The position numbers were made by a program, and so were the translations under genes. A DNA stretch of 64,000 nucleotides, taken from NCBI GenBank assembly GCA_965660075.1, contig CBFHYO010000019.1:1-64000 (forward strand), given 5' to 3'. Shown here piece after piece: positions 33,736 to 43,380 of the stretch (positions within the stretch are counted from its first letter, which is position 1; each line of letters starts with the position of its first letter). The notes beneath the pieces are model-generated. The model searched no databases. It had not been told where the DNA came from and worked only from the letters and a program-made list of their open reading frames with translations. Source of the stretch: CAYYFV01 sp965660075. GTDB taxonomy: Bacteria; Patescibacteriota; Gracilibacteria; UBA1369; GCA-2718715.

Positions 33736-35070
33736 TTATTTTTTTATACTACTAATTAACTGACTACAAAGAGCACTCACCAAAGAAGATGCATTAGAGC
33801 TTTTTGAATTAAGAAACACAGATATTTGATTCTTAAATTCATCATGGTAACGATGAAACATACTTGAAACCCTTTCATTAGTTGGGTCAAGTGCATATTG
33901 CTTAAGCCAGTAAGCAAACTCTTGAACCATAGATCCCTTTGGTTTAATTACTTTAAAACCTCTAAAAAGAAAGTTTGATTTTAACTTTTCAGAAATAGTA
34001 GACTTACTCTCCAACACCCCCTCTACGCACTTAGACAAAAAGAAATCAACACATTCAGATGCCTGAGACCTTTCTTGATTAGTAGCTGTTGAATAAGTGG
34101 TTAAATCAATAATTTCTTTTATTAATCCAGTAACTAAATTGGGATTGGATCCTTTTGATTGTTTAAAAAACCCTCTAACACGAGAATTACATTCCGAAAC
34201 TTTAGATTGTAACAGTTTAGACTTCGCTATTGCTGATTTATCAAAACAGACATTCTTGTATGCAAATTTAAGGGCATATAAATTTCGATTTAAAATTGTA
34301 ATCACATCAGTTGGGTTGGTACCTCTAAACAACAAGTTCTTGGCAGTAGCAAATAAATCTTGTAATTCTGGAGTGTTCACAGCATAACATTTCAAAAAAG
34401 TTTCTATACAAACGCTTGCACCAGACTCAAAGTTTATGTACAAAGAGTCATTGGAAAATTGAAAAGAATCGAGTTTAAATGCAGAATTTCTAAGAACTTC
34501 AGTTGTGTCTATTCGACCATTAACTTGATTCTTGGAACTTTTAGGAAAGAAAAATGATTTTGTACGCTCCAGTAGAGACGGGGGTTTTGGTTGATTTAAA
34601 TTATCTAAACGTGATTGAATCAAAGCTCTTTGCTTATTAGTAAGTTTACGAGCTGTATAAATCCTTCCTCCAGATGGAGTTATAATAGGTTCCCACCCGG
34701 GGAAATAGTCCACTCTAAAATCTGTTTTTTGTGGCTGCAAAGTACTTTCGTCAAAAGTTTCTAAAGATACATCGTTAACCAAATCGATATCTGGCAAATC
34801 CAGATATTGATAATTGTATCCTTCTTGAGCTCGAGGTTTTGATACTCTTTTTACTTGTGAACGTACCTTATCTGTAGCAGACTCGAAAACATTTTCAAGG
34901 TCAAAATAATTCTGAGCAGAAGAATCAAAAGTAGAAACGCTAGATGGCGATTCAAGATTACTTTGCTCTACATAAGTACTGTGATTGCGAGAACCAGAAC
35001 GCGATCTTTGAGAAGGATTTATTGAAGATTCAACATGACTAAGGGTATAGTCAGACAAATTAGCTATCAT
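33736..35070 (-). CDS. Unknown protein with disordered N-terminus
   Basis: 444 residues from ATG 35070; the frame is open to TTG 35130, but a palindrome occupies that part. Not recognised. About 1-100 is Ser/Asn-rich and likely disordered. A PGWEPIITPSGGRIYTARKLTN segment lies near 125-145. About 200-444 is helical with scattered Cys. No membrane segment or signal peptide is seen. It follows the PP2C-membrane fusion gene on the same strand (about 107 bases), so it may be a partner or substrate of that protein; this is inference. Confidence 0.65.
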   Translation of the reverse strand: MIANLSDYTLSHVESSINPSQRSRSGSRNHSTYVEQSNLESPSSVSTFDSSAQNYFDLENVFESATDKVRSQVKRVSKPRAQEGYNYQYLDLPDIDLVNDVSLETFDESTLQPQKTDFRVDYFPGWEPIITPSGGRIYTARKLTNKQRALIQSRLDNLNQPKPPSLLERTKSFFFPKSSKNQVNGRIDTTEVLRNSAFKLDSFQFSNDSLYINFESGASVCIETFLKCYAVNTPELQDLFATAKNLLFRGTNPTDVITILNRNLYALKFAYKNVCFDKSAIAKSKLLQSKVSECNSRVRGFFKQSKGSNPNLVTGLIKEIIDLTTYSTATNQERSQASECVDFFLSKCVEGVLESKSTISEKLKSNFLFRGFKVIKPKGSMVQEFAYWLKQYALDPTNERVSSMFHRYHDEFKNQISVFLNSKSSNASSLVSALCSQLISSIKK

Positions 35071-35080
35071 TTTAAAAGGG

Positions 35081-35110
35081 GGGTAAATATAACTATAGTA
35101 TATTTTACCC
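35081..35110. repeat. Imperfect palindrome upstream of the 33736-35070 gene
   Basis: GGGTAAATATA, 7 bases, TATATTTTACCC: arms match apart from one extra T. It ends 11 bases before ATG 35070. On the minus strand it is followed by CCC and TTTT, so it may be a weak terminator for the upstream gene, or an operator. Confidence 0.6.
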
Positions 35111-35177
35111 ACCCAAAACGGCTTTAACAAGCCATATTAAATCATTCTATTTGCAACTTGGCAATAAGATTGTAATG

Positions 35178-38100
35178 CTAAACTCCGGTTGGTACAATCG
35201 TCAAATGTGTACCGGCATAATAATTACCATTTGAAGCTTTAAAATATTTAATTATTGCCTCTTGACCATCAATCATTACTCTAAATAACTTAGAAGTTCC
35301 ATCAAACTCTAACATAGATCCAGATTTTTCCCCGACAATTCTTGAACCAGATCTAACTAACTCCCCTAACTCATTACGAGCAAGTAACCGACCTTTATCT
35401 GTAACAACTTCTGCAGAAAATCCACCTAAATTACTATTTTCAGATACAGCCATTTGAATCCCCTCACGTGTATTATCATAAATATCAGACAATGATGGAA
35501 TCATATTCACATCACCATCTATCATGTTAGATGTTAACTCAACATGAGTTCCGTCGAAAGACTGAACTAGTGAATCTACAACAACATCCAGACCACTATT
35601 AGCAAGTGGTAATTCTTGCACAACCGAATCAACAACGCCAGAAGCATTTGCAATTGGCGTTTGCAAAACCGAAAGTGGCGTTTGCAAAACTGCGCTTACT
35701 TTTTGATTAAAAACTTCTAACATATCTGTAACAGAAATATTAGCAAACTTTAAAAGTTCGAAAATATTTTGATTACTTGTAGCAATCTGCTCAGAAACCT
35801 GTGAAACTTCTAAAGTAGTATTTCCTATTGGTGTAGCTACAGAATTATTAGTTAAAACAGTACGAATTACATCTACATCTGGCATGTTTTCTTTGAAAAT
35901 CATATACCAAGCTGCAGCACCTCCTACCATCAACAATGGAGTTAGAATCGCTAATCTTTTTCTTGTGAACACAGCTTCTGAAGTTGCTTTCAACCTCGAT
36001 TTTATATTCGAGAAGAATCCAGGTTTGTGAGTTTCTTGGGGAGTTTCTGGATTTTCTTCAACTACAGCTGAAGAATTTGAACCAAAGGAAGTTAAACGAG
36101 AAAATAAAGATGTACTAAACAATTGTGTTCCAACCTTTTCTTCATTAATTTTTAGTTTAGCAACTTTAGATACATCAATTAATAAAGAATTAATTAAGGC
36201 AGAATCTAAATTATTAGAGGTTCTTAAGATGTTTTCTACTTTAGATAATAATTGTCTCGGAAAATATTTATCAGTCACATCTTCCCCATTTAGAATAAAG
36301 ACGATTTTTTTTGTTTCATTGGACCATTTTAAATTAACCCCAAGTTCATTACAGGTCTGATATTCTTGATCATCTTGATCACAAGTAAGATCCAAATTTA
36401 AAAACTGTTTATAAATCAATGCACGAACAGGGTCCTTATAATTAGATATATTGGCAAATAAATTTTCTATATCTGTTAGATCAATATTGTTTAAATTCAA
36501 GATAGATAATTGATTTTCAGTAGATAAATTATTAAAACCTAATTTATTTAAAATTTTATAAAAACATGAATAAGGATCTACCGATCCTTCAACTAACAAT
36601 CGATCGATCACATATTTTTTATTATCTTCAGTTAGAGATGCCGACAAACACACACGATGCAACTGTTCTAGATCCAACTTGTTAGTATTAGCCAGTAAAA
36701 AGTCTATATTTTCTTGTCTTTTTACAAAATGTTTAAAGTTTTTATTTAAAAATACTACAAATGAATCTGGAACCTGATTGTTAGCATCGAACAAGATATA
36801 ACATAAATCACGAATGGTATTATTCACATCACTACCTGTAACAGTCTTATCGAACCCATTTAATATACGAGAACAATTAACTACAAGAGCACCCCATTGA
36901 GAAGAATTTAATTTAGCAAATTTAGAAATTGAAATATTAATAAATGCAGAAGTAAAACTTTCACTCAAGTTATTATTATTTACGAATGTTGCAAGCGATT
37001 CAGTCATATCTCCATTCAAAACAACATTTAGTAAATTATCGCTAATCAATAAGTCCTCAAAGTTAGAAACTTGAGCAAAAGCTGCAATATCATCGGGTAC
37101 AAAAATAATATCACAAGTAAGCTGCGCAAACTCAAAAATTGCCGCCAGTTTATTTTTATCGGATAAAAATTCCGGACTCAAAGATTTAGCTAAAAAATCA
37201 GACAAATTCTTACTAGTAAATCCTTTTGAATAAATACATTTTAGCAATTCATCGTAAAATACATCAATGTTTGGATTTTCACTTAACAAATGATCATTAG
37301 TTATTTGTAAGTTTTGTTTAAGAGTATTTATTAAAGTATCTTTTGTAGATTCAACTTGCTCGTGTTCTGATTTTAAAACAGGAATAATTGGAAGGTTCAA
37401 CAACTCATTATTAAACTTATTAAGCAACATAACTTGGGTAAATCTAGAATCAGCAAATTGAGACACTTGCGTTTTAAAAGATTCTAATAATTGATTGAAT
37501 GAATCTGGTAAATCTATAAAATCGGCAAATTTAGTTTGGGATTGCACAACAATTTGACCATCTTTATTCATAACTAATCTAACTTTAACTCCAGACACAT
37601 CTTGATCCAAACGCAAAGCTGCAATTTCATGTGCAGAAACGCATAAATCTGGAGTTATTAGTCTATTTTCTGAGTTTTCTTGCTTTCGGACTTGGGCGTA
37701 CGAAACATTATCTTTCATACCACGAGAATAAACTTCTTTCATTGCTTCTGGAGCGTTTGCAATTAAAGAACCAAAAACATGAGCATCCTGATTTGCCTTA
37801 TCTTTAATATAAGAAGCAGAAGACTCTCTCCATTCTGGTATATTTGAATAATCTCTCTTAAGCCGAATAATTTCCACTGGCTCTTCGGCAATGTAATTAA
37901 TACCATCGGAAGCTAGTAATAGAGACTCACCCTCTTCTAAAATTACAGTTCCAAGATTTTGGGAGTCAATATGTTGTGTAGGGTTTCTTTTATCGGTGTG
38001 CTCTAAAGAAATTTCAACACCTGGTTGTAAGAAAGAATTTATAACCGACCCACTATGAATTTGTTCAAGATTTAACTTTTGAATTTGTCCATTCTCATTT

Positions 38101-38870
38101 TGCTTGGCAACAATCGCATCACCTATGGAAAAATATATCCACTCATTAGCATCTACTTGCAATGCTAAAGCACAAGTAGCACCCGAACTATGAGATTGAT
38201 CTAAAATATCAACTTGATTACGTTTGTAAGGTCCTTGGTTATTAAAAGAAATCAACACAGAATTTATAATGGTAATAAGTTCTAAAGAAGTATTAACATG
38301 AGATTCAGAAAATTTTTGTTTTAACCTATCTAAAAAAAGAGAAACAAAGACAGAACTCTTATTCGATTGGCTAATTCCATCCATAACTACAACAACTTTG
38401 TGACCATCTAGAGTTTTGAAAGAATTAACTTTGTCTTCATTTGGAATGATTTGTTCAAGCGGATTTCTAGGCGATTTGTTGCCATTAGCATTTAAAAGAG
38501 TAATTGTATAATCTTCAGTTACTTCTTCCTGATAATAGACAGTTGAATCTACATCCAGCAACTCGTTACGTCGCATAGCATAATCAGCTTCTAAAGATTG
38601 TGAGTTTTTATACTCAAGTACTGTAGATTCTTCTAAAATAGTCAACTGAGAAACATCATCAAAATCTGGAATAGGTTGGTTCTCGGTATTAGAAACGATA
38701 GATGGCTCTTGTGATGTGTTATCATTTAAACTTACAACTTCCTCAATTGATTGGCGATTGCCGGACACCAACGAAGAAATTTTTTCAGTCATACGACCAA
38801 AAAAACTAACTTTTTTAGACTCTAAAGAACCACTTGCTGTCTCTAGAGATTTTGATTTATGAAAGAACAT
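35178..38870 (-). CDS. PP2C-type phosphatase fused to large helical region, membrane segment and extracellular tail
   Basis: 1230 residues. About 1-120 is polar linker. A PP2C (PPM) phosphatase domain covers about 122-396, with all metal Asp positions: NEDK (144-147), VMDG (162-165), SGATCALAL with SIGDA (about 229-252), ASDG (320-323) and DNVS (387-390). The usual DGMGGH is altered to DGISQSNKS. A Leu/Asn-rich, probably helical region without known fold follows (about 400-940). One membrane segment lies at about 966-988, and a 240-residue tail ends in a beta-rich, possibly SH3-like stretch. Cytoplasmic phosphatase with an outside sensor is the natural reading. No Ser/Thr kinase is in the window. 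Confidence 0.75.
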   Translation of the reverse strand: MFFHKSKSLETASGSLESKKVSFFGRMTEKISSLVSGNRQSIEEVVSLNDNTSQEPSIVSNTENQPIPDFDDVSQLTILEESTVLEYKNSQSLEADYAMRRNELLDVDSTVYYQEEVTEDYTITLLNANGNKSPRNPLEQIIPNEDKVNSFKTLDGHKVVVVMDGISQSNKSSVFVSLFLDRLKQKFSESHVNTSLELITIINSVLISFNNQGPYKRNQVDILDQSHSSGATCALALQVDANEWIYFSIGDAIVAKQNENGQIQKLNLEQIHSGSVINSFLQPGVEISLEHTDKRNPTQHIDSQNLGTVILEEGESLLLASDGINYIAEEPVEIIRLKRDYSNIPEWRESSASYIKDKANQDAHVFGSLIANAPEAMKEVYSRGMKDNVSYAQVRKQENSENRLITPDLCVSAHEIAALRLDQDVSGVKVRLVMNKDGQIVVQSQTKFADFIDLPDSFNQLLESFKTQVSQFADSRFTQVMLLNKFNNELLNLPIIPVLKSEHEQVESTKDTLINTLKQNLQITNDHLLSENPNIDVFYDELLKCIYSKGFTSKNLSDFLAKSLSPEFLSDKNKLAAIFEFAQLTCDIIFVPDDIAAFAQVSNFEDLLISDNLLNVVLNGDMTESLATFVNNNNLSESFTSAFINISISKFAKLNSSQWGALVVNCSRILNGFDKTVTGSDVNNTIRDLCYILFDANNQVPDSFVVFLNKNFKHFVKRQENIDFLLANTNKLDLEQLHRVCLSASLTEDNKKYVIDRLLVEGSVDPYSCFYKILNKLGFNNLSTENQLSILNLNNIDLTDIENLFANISNYKDPVRALIYKQFLNLDLTCDQDDQEYQTCNELGVNLKWSNETKKIVFILNGEDVTDKYFPRQLLSKVENILRTSNNLDSALINSLLIDVSKVAKLKINEEKVGTQLFSTSLFSRLTSFGSNSSAVVEENPETPQETHKPGFFSNIKSRLKATSEAVFTRKRLAILTPLLMVGGAAAWYMIFKENMPDVDVIRTVLTNNSVATPIGNTTLEVSQVSEQIATSNQNIFELLKFANISVTDMLEVFNQKVSAVLQTPLSVLQTPIANASGVVDSVVQELPLANSGLDVVVDSLVQSFDGTHVELTSNMIDGDVNMIPSLSDIYDNTREGIQMAVSENSNLGGFSAEVVTDKGRLLARNELGELVRSGSRIVGEKSGSMLEFDGTSKLFRVMIDGQEAIIKYFKASNGNYYAGTHLTIVPTGV

Positions 38871-38895
38871 GTATCTAAGTTAAAATATTAAATTG

Positions 38896-38925
38896 ATCAT
38901 ACATACATTTTCCAAATTACGTCAA
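38896..38925 (-). promoter_or_regulatory. Promoter of the PP2C-membrane fusion gene
   Basis: TTGACG (38925-38920), 18 bases, TATGAT (38901-38896), about 26 bases before ATG 38870. It lies directly after the SLH-CAP stop codon. Confidence 0.6.
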
Positions 38926-38929
38926 GGTT

Positions 38930-41356
38930 CTATTTGCCAAAAACCAAAACAAAATTAATCAAACCATCACGATCGATATCTACATCAAAAGCAAACTTGT
39001 TATTTGTAGAATCTAAAAGATTTTGATTTTCTGACAACTGAGTAAGAATACTATCCAAATCAGAAGCTTTAGAAATCAGGCTAAACAAGCGAGTAAAACC
39101 CATCTCAGCATTTACAGAATCAAAAATAGATTGATCTGAGATTGTAGTTCCAAACTGACCAGAATCCATCATAATTTGCAGCCATCTATCGGATACATCA
39201 GCTAAATCTGCATTGGTTCTTAAAGAAGAATTTAGCTTGACTAATTCATTTTCCAGGTCTGATTCAATGCCTGCAAAATCAAAACTAAATTGCTGAACAA
39301 CATAATAATAATCATCATTATTTAAAACAGAAATACCCACAGTATCCCATGAAGGATTTAAAATATTTGCTCTATGCGCAGCAGATCTCATTAAAGACCT
39401 ATGAGCCCGCAAAGTAGACAAATCTTTTGCTAAATTCTCACCAACAGGAGTAGTTACCCCCTCTCGTAAACGTCTATCATTTGGAGTAAGACCATCTAGC
39501 GAAACATGCGCAAAATAATTTCTATCTATCATATCATTTCCATGCAACCGCGCTAAGCTAGATAAATCATTTTTTAAAATAACAGGGCCAAATCCATACT
39601 TACGTCTTTCATCATTCACTAATGCTAATGTATAAGCTACTTGATCAGACTCATTAAAGACACCATCTTGCTCTGATTGAAAATCGTCAAAAAACTCAGC
39701 AACCAAAGGAAAAGTTGATACCATATAGATAGGATGATTTATAACTGCAAGACCAGCTGAGTTATTAATTTCAATTATATAAGTTCCTGCATCATTCAAA
39801 GTGAAATCGTAAGAGTAGCTATTACCAGATTTTTGTAAAGCTTGTCGATTTGTATCTACTAAACCATCGGGCTTAATAAAATACACAGTCAAACTTAAAT
39901 CTATATCAGAATCGAAACTAACAGATAATTGATCACCTGGAGTAAAAGTATTTGGCAAAGAAAGGTTTTGCAATTCAGAATCAATTTCTGAAAACCTATG
40001 AATAACACCATCAACTTTTTGATCAAATAGCTTCAAAGATTGTGAAACGTTTAACACACCATTTTCCACCTCGTAACTCTGATATTTAACATTAACATCG
40101 AACTCACCTTCTGAAAAAGAGTCAAAATCAGCATAATCAATTCGCATAAAATCAAGATTTTGACGAGTAATTAAATCACGAGATTTACTATTTTGACTTA
40201 CTTCTAATGTTTTAAAAGCCTTTGCATCAGGCAAGAAAACTCCAGGTTTATTATTTCTATAGCCTAAATTAACAGCATTTGTAACATCGGGCTTAGCAAT
40301 AGAACTATTTCCAGGAGGCAACTTAGAAATAACCGAGATAGGAAAAACCTTAGTCTTACCAGAATTACCAGCTATAAATCCCAATTTATAATCACCATCA
40401 TTTTTAAACAAAACATCTACAGAAAAACGACCATCATTAATTTTTGCAATAAAGTTTTTATTACCAGTGTCTTCTACTAAAACAGCAAAAGCAAAATTAA
40501 AATCTTCACTTAATTCTCCTTCAAATCTATAAATTTCATTCTCAACAAAAACCTGAGGCAAATCATTATCAAATGTAAAATTATCATAAGCGTCCAATTC
40601 TATTACAGAATCAAAATCTGTAATTGAAACCATTTCAGGTTCTTGTATCAAAAGATCATTATCATCTGTAGTCAAATCATTATTTTCAGGCTCGAGATTA
40701 GTAGGTTGAGCGTCATTAGCTTCGTCCTGTGTGTTAGAATTATTAGAAGAGTCATCTACAACAGTTTCATTTAATTGCAAACTGCGAGCATACATTTCCG
40801 AAAACTCAGCACGTGTAATAAACTTAGCGGGATTTAAAAGTGATTCAAAGGGCAACACTCCAATAGTTTTACTTACATTTGCATATGAATAAAACCAATC
40901 ATCAATTTTAACATCTGTAAAAACACTATTTAAATTTTGATCTAAGTCAAAATTTTCGGCTTCTGCCATTATTTTAATAGCTTCAGCTCTTGAAATATCA
41001 CGTGATGGCTTAAACGTGCCATCTACATAACCCTGAACCAACCCAGAAGCTTTAGCTGCACATACATATTCTGCATACCATTGAGTTGGATCTAAATCCG
41101 GAAAACAATTTCGTGCTGCAACAGGATCGATATTAGAACTCAACACAACAATTTTAGCTAATTCAGCTCGTTTTAACGTGTTATTGGGTCTAAAAGTACC
41201 ATCACTATACCCATTAATAACATTATTTTCTTTTAAGTATTTAATAGAATCGAAAAATTTATAAGAAGAAGATATATCCAAAAAAACAGAATCATTAGCC
41301 AAAGCTACCAAAGAAAATAGAAAACAAGACAATAAAGAAACTCCAAGTTTTTTCAC
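38930..41356 (-). CDS. Surface protein with three SLH domains and a CAP domain
   Basis: 808 residues starting at GTG 41356. A clear signal peptide (MKKLGVSLLSCFLFSLVALA) is followed by three S-layer homology repeats (about 24-200), with NGYSDGTFRPNNTLKRAELAK, QGYVDGTFKPSRDISRAEAIK and a weaker third. An acidic linker and beta-rich, Ig-like regions (about 240-560) come next. A CAP/SCP domain (about 575-690) has ARLHGNDMIDRNYFAHVS, GENLAKD and SAAHRANILNPSWDTVGIS. SLH repeats bind pyruvylated cell-wall glycan, so this is probably anchored to the wall. Confidence 0.9.
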   Translation of the reverse strand: MKKLGVSLLSCFLFSLVALANDSVFLDISSSYKFFDSIKYLKENNVINGYSDGTFRPNNTLKRAELAKIVVLSSNIDPVAARNCFPDLDPTQWYAEYVCAAKASGLVQGYVDGTFKPSRDISRAEAIKIMAEAENFDLDQNLNSVFTDVKIDDWFYSYANVSKTIGVLPFESLLNPAKFITRAEFSEMYARSLQLNETVVDDSSNNSNTQDEANDAQPTNLEPENNDLTTDDNDLLIQEPEMVSITDFDSVIELDAYDNFTFDNDLPQVFVENEIYRFEGELSEDFNFAFAVLVEDTGNKNFIAKINDGRFSVDVLFKNDGDYKLGFIAGNSGKTKVFPISVISKLPPGNSSIAKPDVTNAVNLGYRNNKPGVFLPDAKAFKTLEVSQNSKSRDLITRQNLDFMRIDYADFDSFSEGEFDVNVKYQSYEVENGVLNVSQSLKLFDQKVDGVIHRFSEIDSELQNLSLPNTFTPGDQLSVSFDSDIDLSLTVYFIKPDGLVDTNRQALQKSGNSYSYDFTLNDAGTYIIEINNSAGLAVINHPIYMVSTFPLVAEFFDDFQSEQDGVFNESDQVAYTLALVNDERRKYGFGPVILKNDLSSLARLHGNDMIDRNYFAHVSLDGLTPNDRRLREGVTTPVGENLAKDLSTLRAHRSLMRSAAHRANILNPSWDTVGISVLNNDDYYYVVQQFSFDFAGIESDLENELVKLNSSLRTNADLADVSDRWLQIMMDSGQFGTTISDQSIFDSVNAEMGFTRLFSLISKASDLDSILTQLSENQNLLDSTNNKFAFDVDIDRDGLINFVLVFGK

Positions 41357-41379
41357 AAATAAAAGATTAAATTTACCTA

Positions 41380-41408
41380 ATTATAAACTTGTACCCAAAA
41401 TACCTCAA
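41380..41408 (-). promoter_or_regulatory. Promoter of the SLH-CAP gene
   Basis: TTGAGG (41408-41403), 17 bases, TATAAT (41385-41380), about 23 bases before GTG 41356. Confidence 0.68.
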
Positions 41409-41417
41409 TGTTAAAAT
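41389..41417 (+). promoter_or_regulatory. Promoter of the 41439 gene and pgk
   Basis: TTGTAC (41389-41394), 17 bases, TAAAAT (41412-41417). It occupies the same 38 bases as the opposing SLH-CAP promoter, so the two must exclude each other. ATG 41439 is 21 bases downstream. Confidence 0.5.
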
Positions 41418-41438
41418 ACTAATAAATAACTCCCAAAA

Positions 41439-42194
41439 ATGATCACTAATATTTTAAAAAGTAGTACAATAAATTTAAAAAAAATATATTTATTTGCACT
41501 TCCAATAACAATTTTAAAATTAATCCCGTTTGAACTAACTGAGCAAAGCGGTATTTGGGCTTTTTTGATAAGTATATTGCTATTTATCGTTGGAATATTT
41601 GCAGAATATTACAAAAACTTTTTAAGCCTTAGAAGCACCAAAAAAGAATTAAAAATTAATTCAATTAAAAAGGAGTTCAAAGTAAAATTCAAAAGATGGA
41701 TACTAAGCGGGCTAAGAGTGCTATTTGAAATATTAAAAAAATTGATTCCAACAATTATTCTATTTGCAGTAGCAGGAGAAATGTTCAATCAAGATTATCA
41801 TATATTAACAAATATAATTGGATTAATACTGATATCTGGCGGGGCATATTTTCTAGTTAAATTAATAAATGTATTTATCGAATTATCAATGACTGGATTA
41901 ATAGCTCTGGATAAAAAACAAAGTTCAAAAGAAATTCTAGAATCTTCAAGAAATATTACAAAAAACAACAAAACTTTCTTAATAAAAATTGGTATAGTAA
42001 CTGCAGCAATTGCAATACTTATTTCTGTCAGCTCGTGGATGCTCATATTTAATTATATTCTAGGCTTAAATAAAATTAACACACTAAATATAACAACTTC
42101 AGTTGGAATACTAATTTACTTACTTGTAGATAATATAGCTACAAGTTTTGCACTTAACGTACATGGTCAAACATATAAATCTATTAAAAAATGA
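41439..42194 (+). CDS. Polytopic membrane protein, unknown
   Basis: 251 residues, not recognised. About five to six hydrophobic segments (near 17-35, 38-58, 95-120, 123-150, 183-207, 218-240) with a Lys-rich loop at about 65-90 (STKKELKINSIKKEFKVKFK). A polar stretch, SSKEILESSRNITKNNK, lies before the last pair. It overlaps pgk by 4 bases (ATGA) and would be co-transcribed with it. Confidence 0.65.
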   Translation: MITNILKSSTINLKKIYLFALPITILKLIPFELTEQSGIWAFLISILLFIVGIFAEYYKNFLSLRSTKKELKINSIKKEFKVKFKRWILSGLRVLFEILKKLIPTIILFAVAGEMFNQDYHILTNIIGLILISGGAYFLVKLINVFIELSMTGLIALDKKQSSKEILESSRNITKNNKTFLIKIGIVTAAIAILISVSSWMLIFNYILGLNKINTLNITTSVGILIYLLVDNIATSFALNVHGQTYKSIKK

Positions 42195-43315
42195 AAACAT
42201 TATTAAGATTAGATTTAAACGTTCCAATTAAAAATGGACAAGTTAAAGACACCTCAAGAATAGAAAATTACACAACCTACATTCAAGATTTACTAAAAAA
42301 CAACAATAAAGTAACTATAATAACTCATTTAGGAAGACCGAAAAACAAAGAACCAGAATATTCTACAAAAAACCTAATCCCAGAACTAGAAAAAATCTGG
42401 AACGTAAAAATAGTATTTATTGATTCATACGATCCTCAAGTAATAAACATGAACTTATCAAAACTAGGCACACACGAAATTTTATTACTTGAAAACACGC
42501 GATTTTTTGAATTTGAAAAAGCAAACGACACCAAAGAAGCAAAAAAAATAGCAAGTGCCTTTGATAACTTTATTTTTGATGCATTCTCCACTTCTCACAG
42601 AAAACATTTAAGTACAAATGCTATAGTAAAATTTCTCCCATCTACACTTGGCAAAACCTGCAAAGAAGAAATCAACAACTTAAACCAAGCTTTAAACACA
42701 AATAAACCTCTTATAATCATGGGAGGTGCAAAAGCACAAACAAAACTTGAGCTGATAGAAACCTTCTTAAAATCTGCCTCATACATTCTAGTTGGTGGTG
42801 TTTTGGCAAATACTTTTTTGAAAGCGCAAGGTTTTAACATCCAAAAATCTTTATACGAAGAAAATTTAATCAAATTTTGTCAAAATATCTTACAAAATCC
42901 AAATAGTAAAAAAATAATATTACCATTTGATTTTTTAGTCACTAAGGATTTAGATTCAGTTGATTATCGTGAAACAGAAATATTAAAATCGGATGAGAAA
43001 ATTGCAGATATTGGCCCAAAAACAACAAAAAGATTCATTGAATTAATAACACAATCAGAAAGTATCATTTTCAATGGGCCATTGGGTTATATAGAAAACA
43101 TTAACTTTGTCAGCCACTCAAAACAAATTCTCGAAACAGTATCAAAAAGTAAACACAGTTTTTTAGGTGGAGGTGACACACTAAAACTATTAAATTTAAC
43201 TGATAAAACAAAAACAGACTTTAGCTTTGTATCCATGGCTGGTGGAGCAATGCTCGAATACTTAGCAAAAAACGGAAACCTGGAAGTGATTGAAGAAATT
43301 AAAAATTCTATTTAA
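42191..43315 (+). CDS. pgk: Phosphoglycerate kinase
   Basis: 374 residues, about 20 shorter than usual, mainly at the N-terminus and surface loops. LRLDLNVP, THLGRP, DAFSTSHR, IMGGAKAQTKLEL, GGVLANTF, NGPLGY, GGGDT and SMAGGAMLEYL cover substrate and nucleotide sites. It makes ATP from 1,3-bisphosphoglycerate. With tpiA it represents lower glycolysis. A terminator follows. Confidence 0.96.
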   Translation: MKTLLRLDLNVPIKNGQVKDTSRIENYTTYIQDLLKNNNKVTIITHLGRPKNKEPEYSTKNLIPELEKIWNVKIVFIDSYDPQVINMNLSKLGTHEILLLENTRFFEFEKANDTKEAKKIASAFDNFIFDAFSTSHRKHLSTNAIVKFLPSTLGKTCKEEINNLNQALNTNKPLIIMGGAKAQTKLELIETFLKSASYILVGGVLANTFLKAQGFNIQKSLYEENLIKFCQNILQNPNSKKIILPFDFLVTKDLDSVDYRETEILKSDEKIADIGPKTTKRFIELITQSESIIFNGPLGYIENINFVSHSKQILETVSKSKHSFLGGGDTLKLLNLTDKTKTDFSFVSMAGGAMLEYLAKNGNLEVIEEIKNSI

Positions 43316-43354
43316 ATTCATCACCTTGAAAATTTGCTATAAATTTACCTCAGC

Positions 43355-43380
43355 AAACTCCTACAAATTAGGAGTTTTTA
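43355..43380 (+). terminator. Terminator after pgk
   Basis: Arms AAACTCCTA and TAGGAGTTT around a 5-base loop, then a T-run. The stop codon of the convergent ATPase gene (43368-43370) lies inside the hairpin. Confidence 0.75.
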
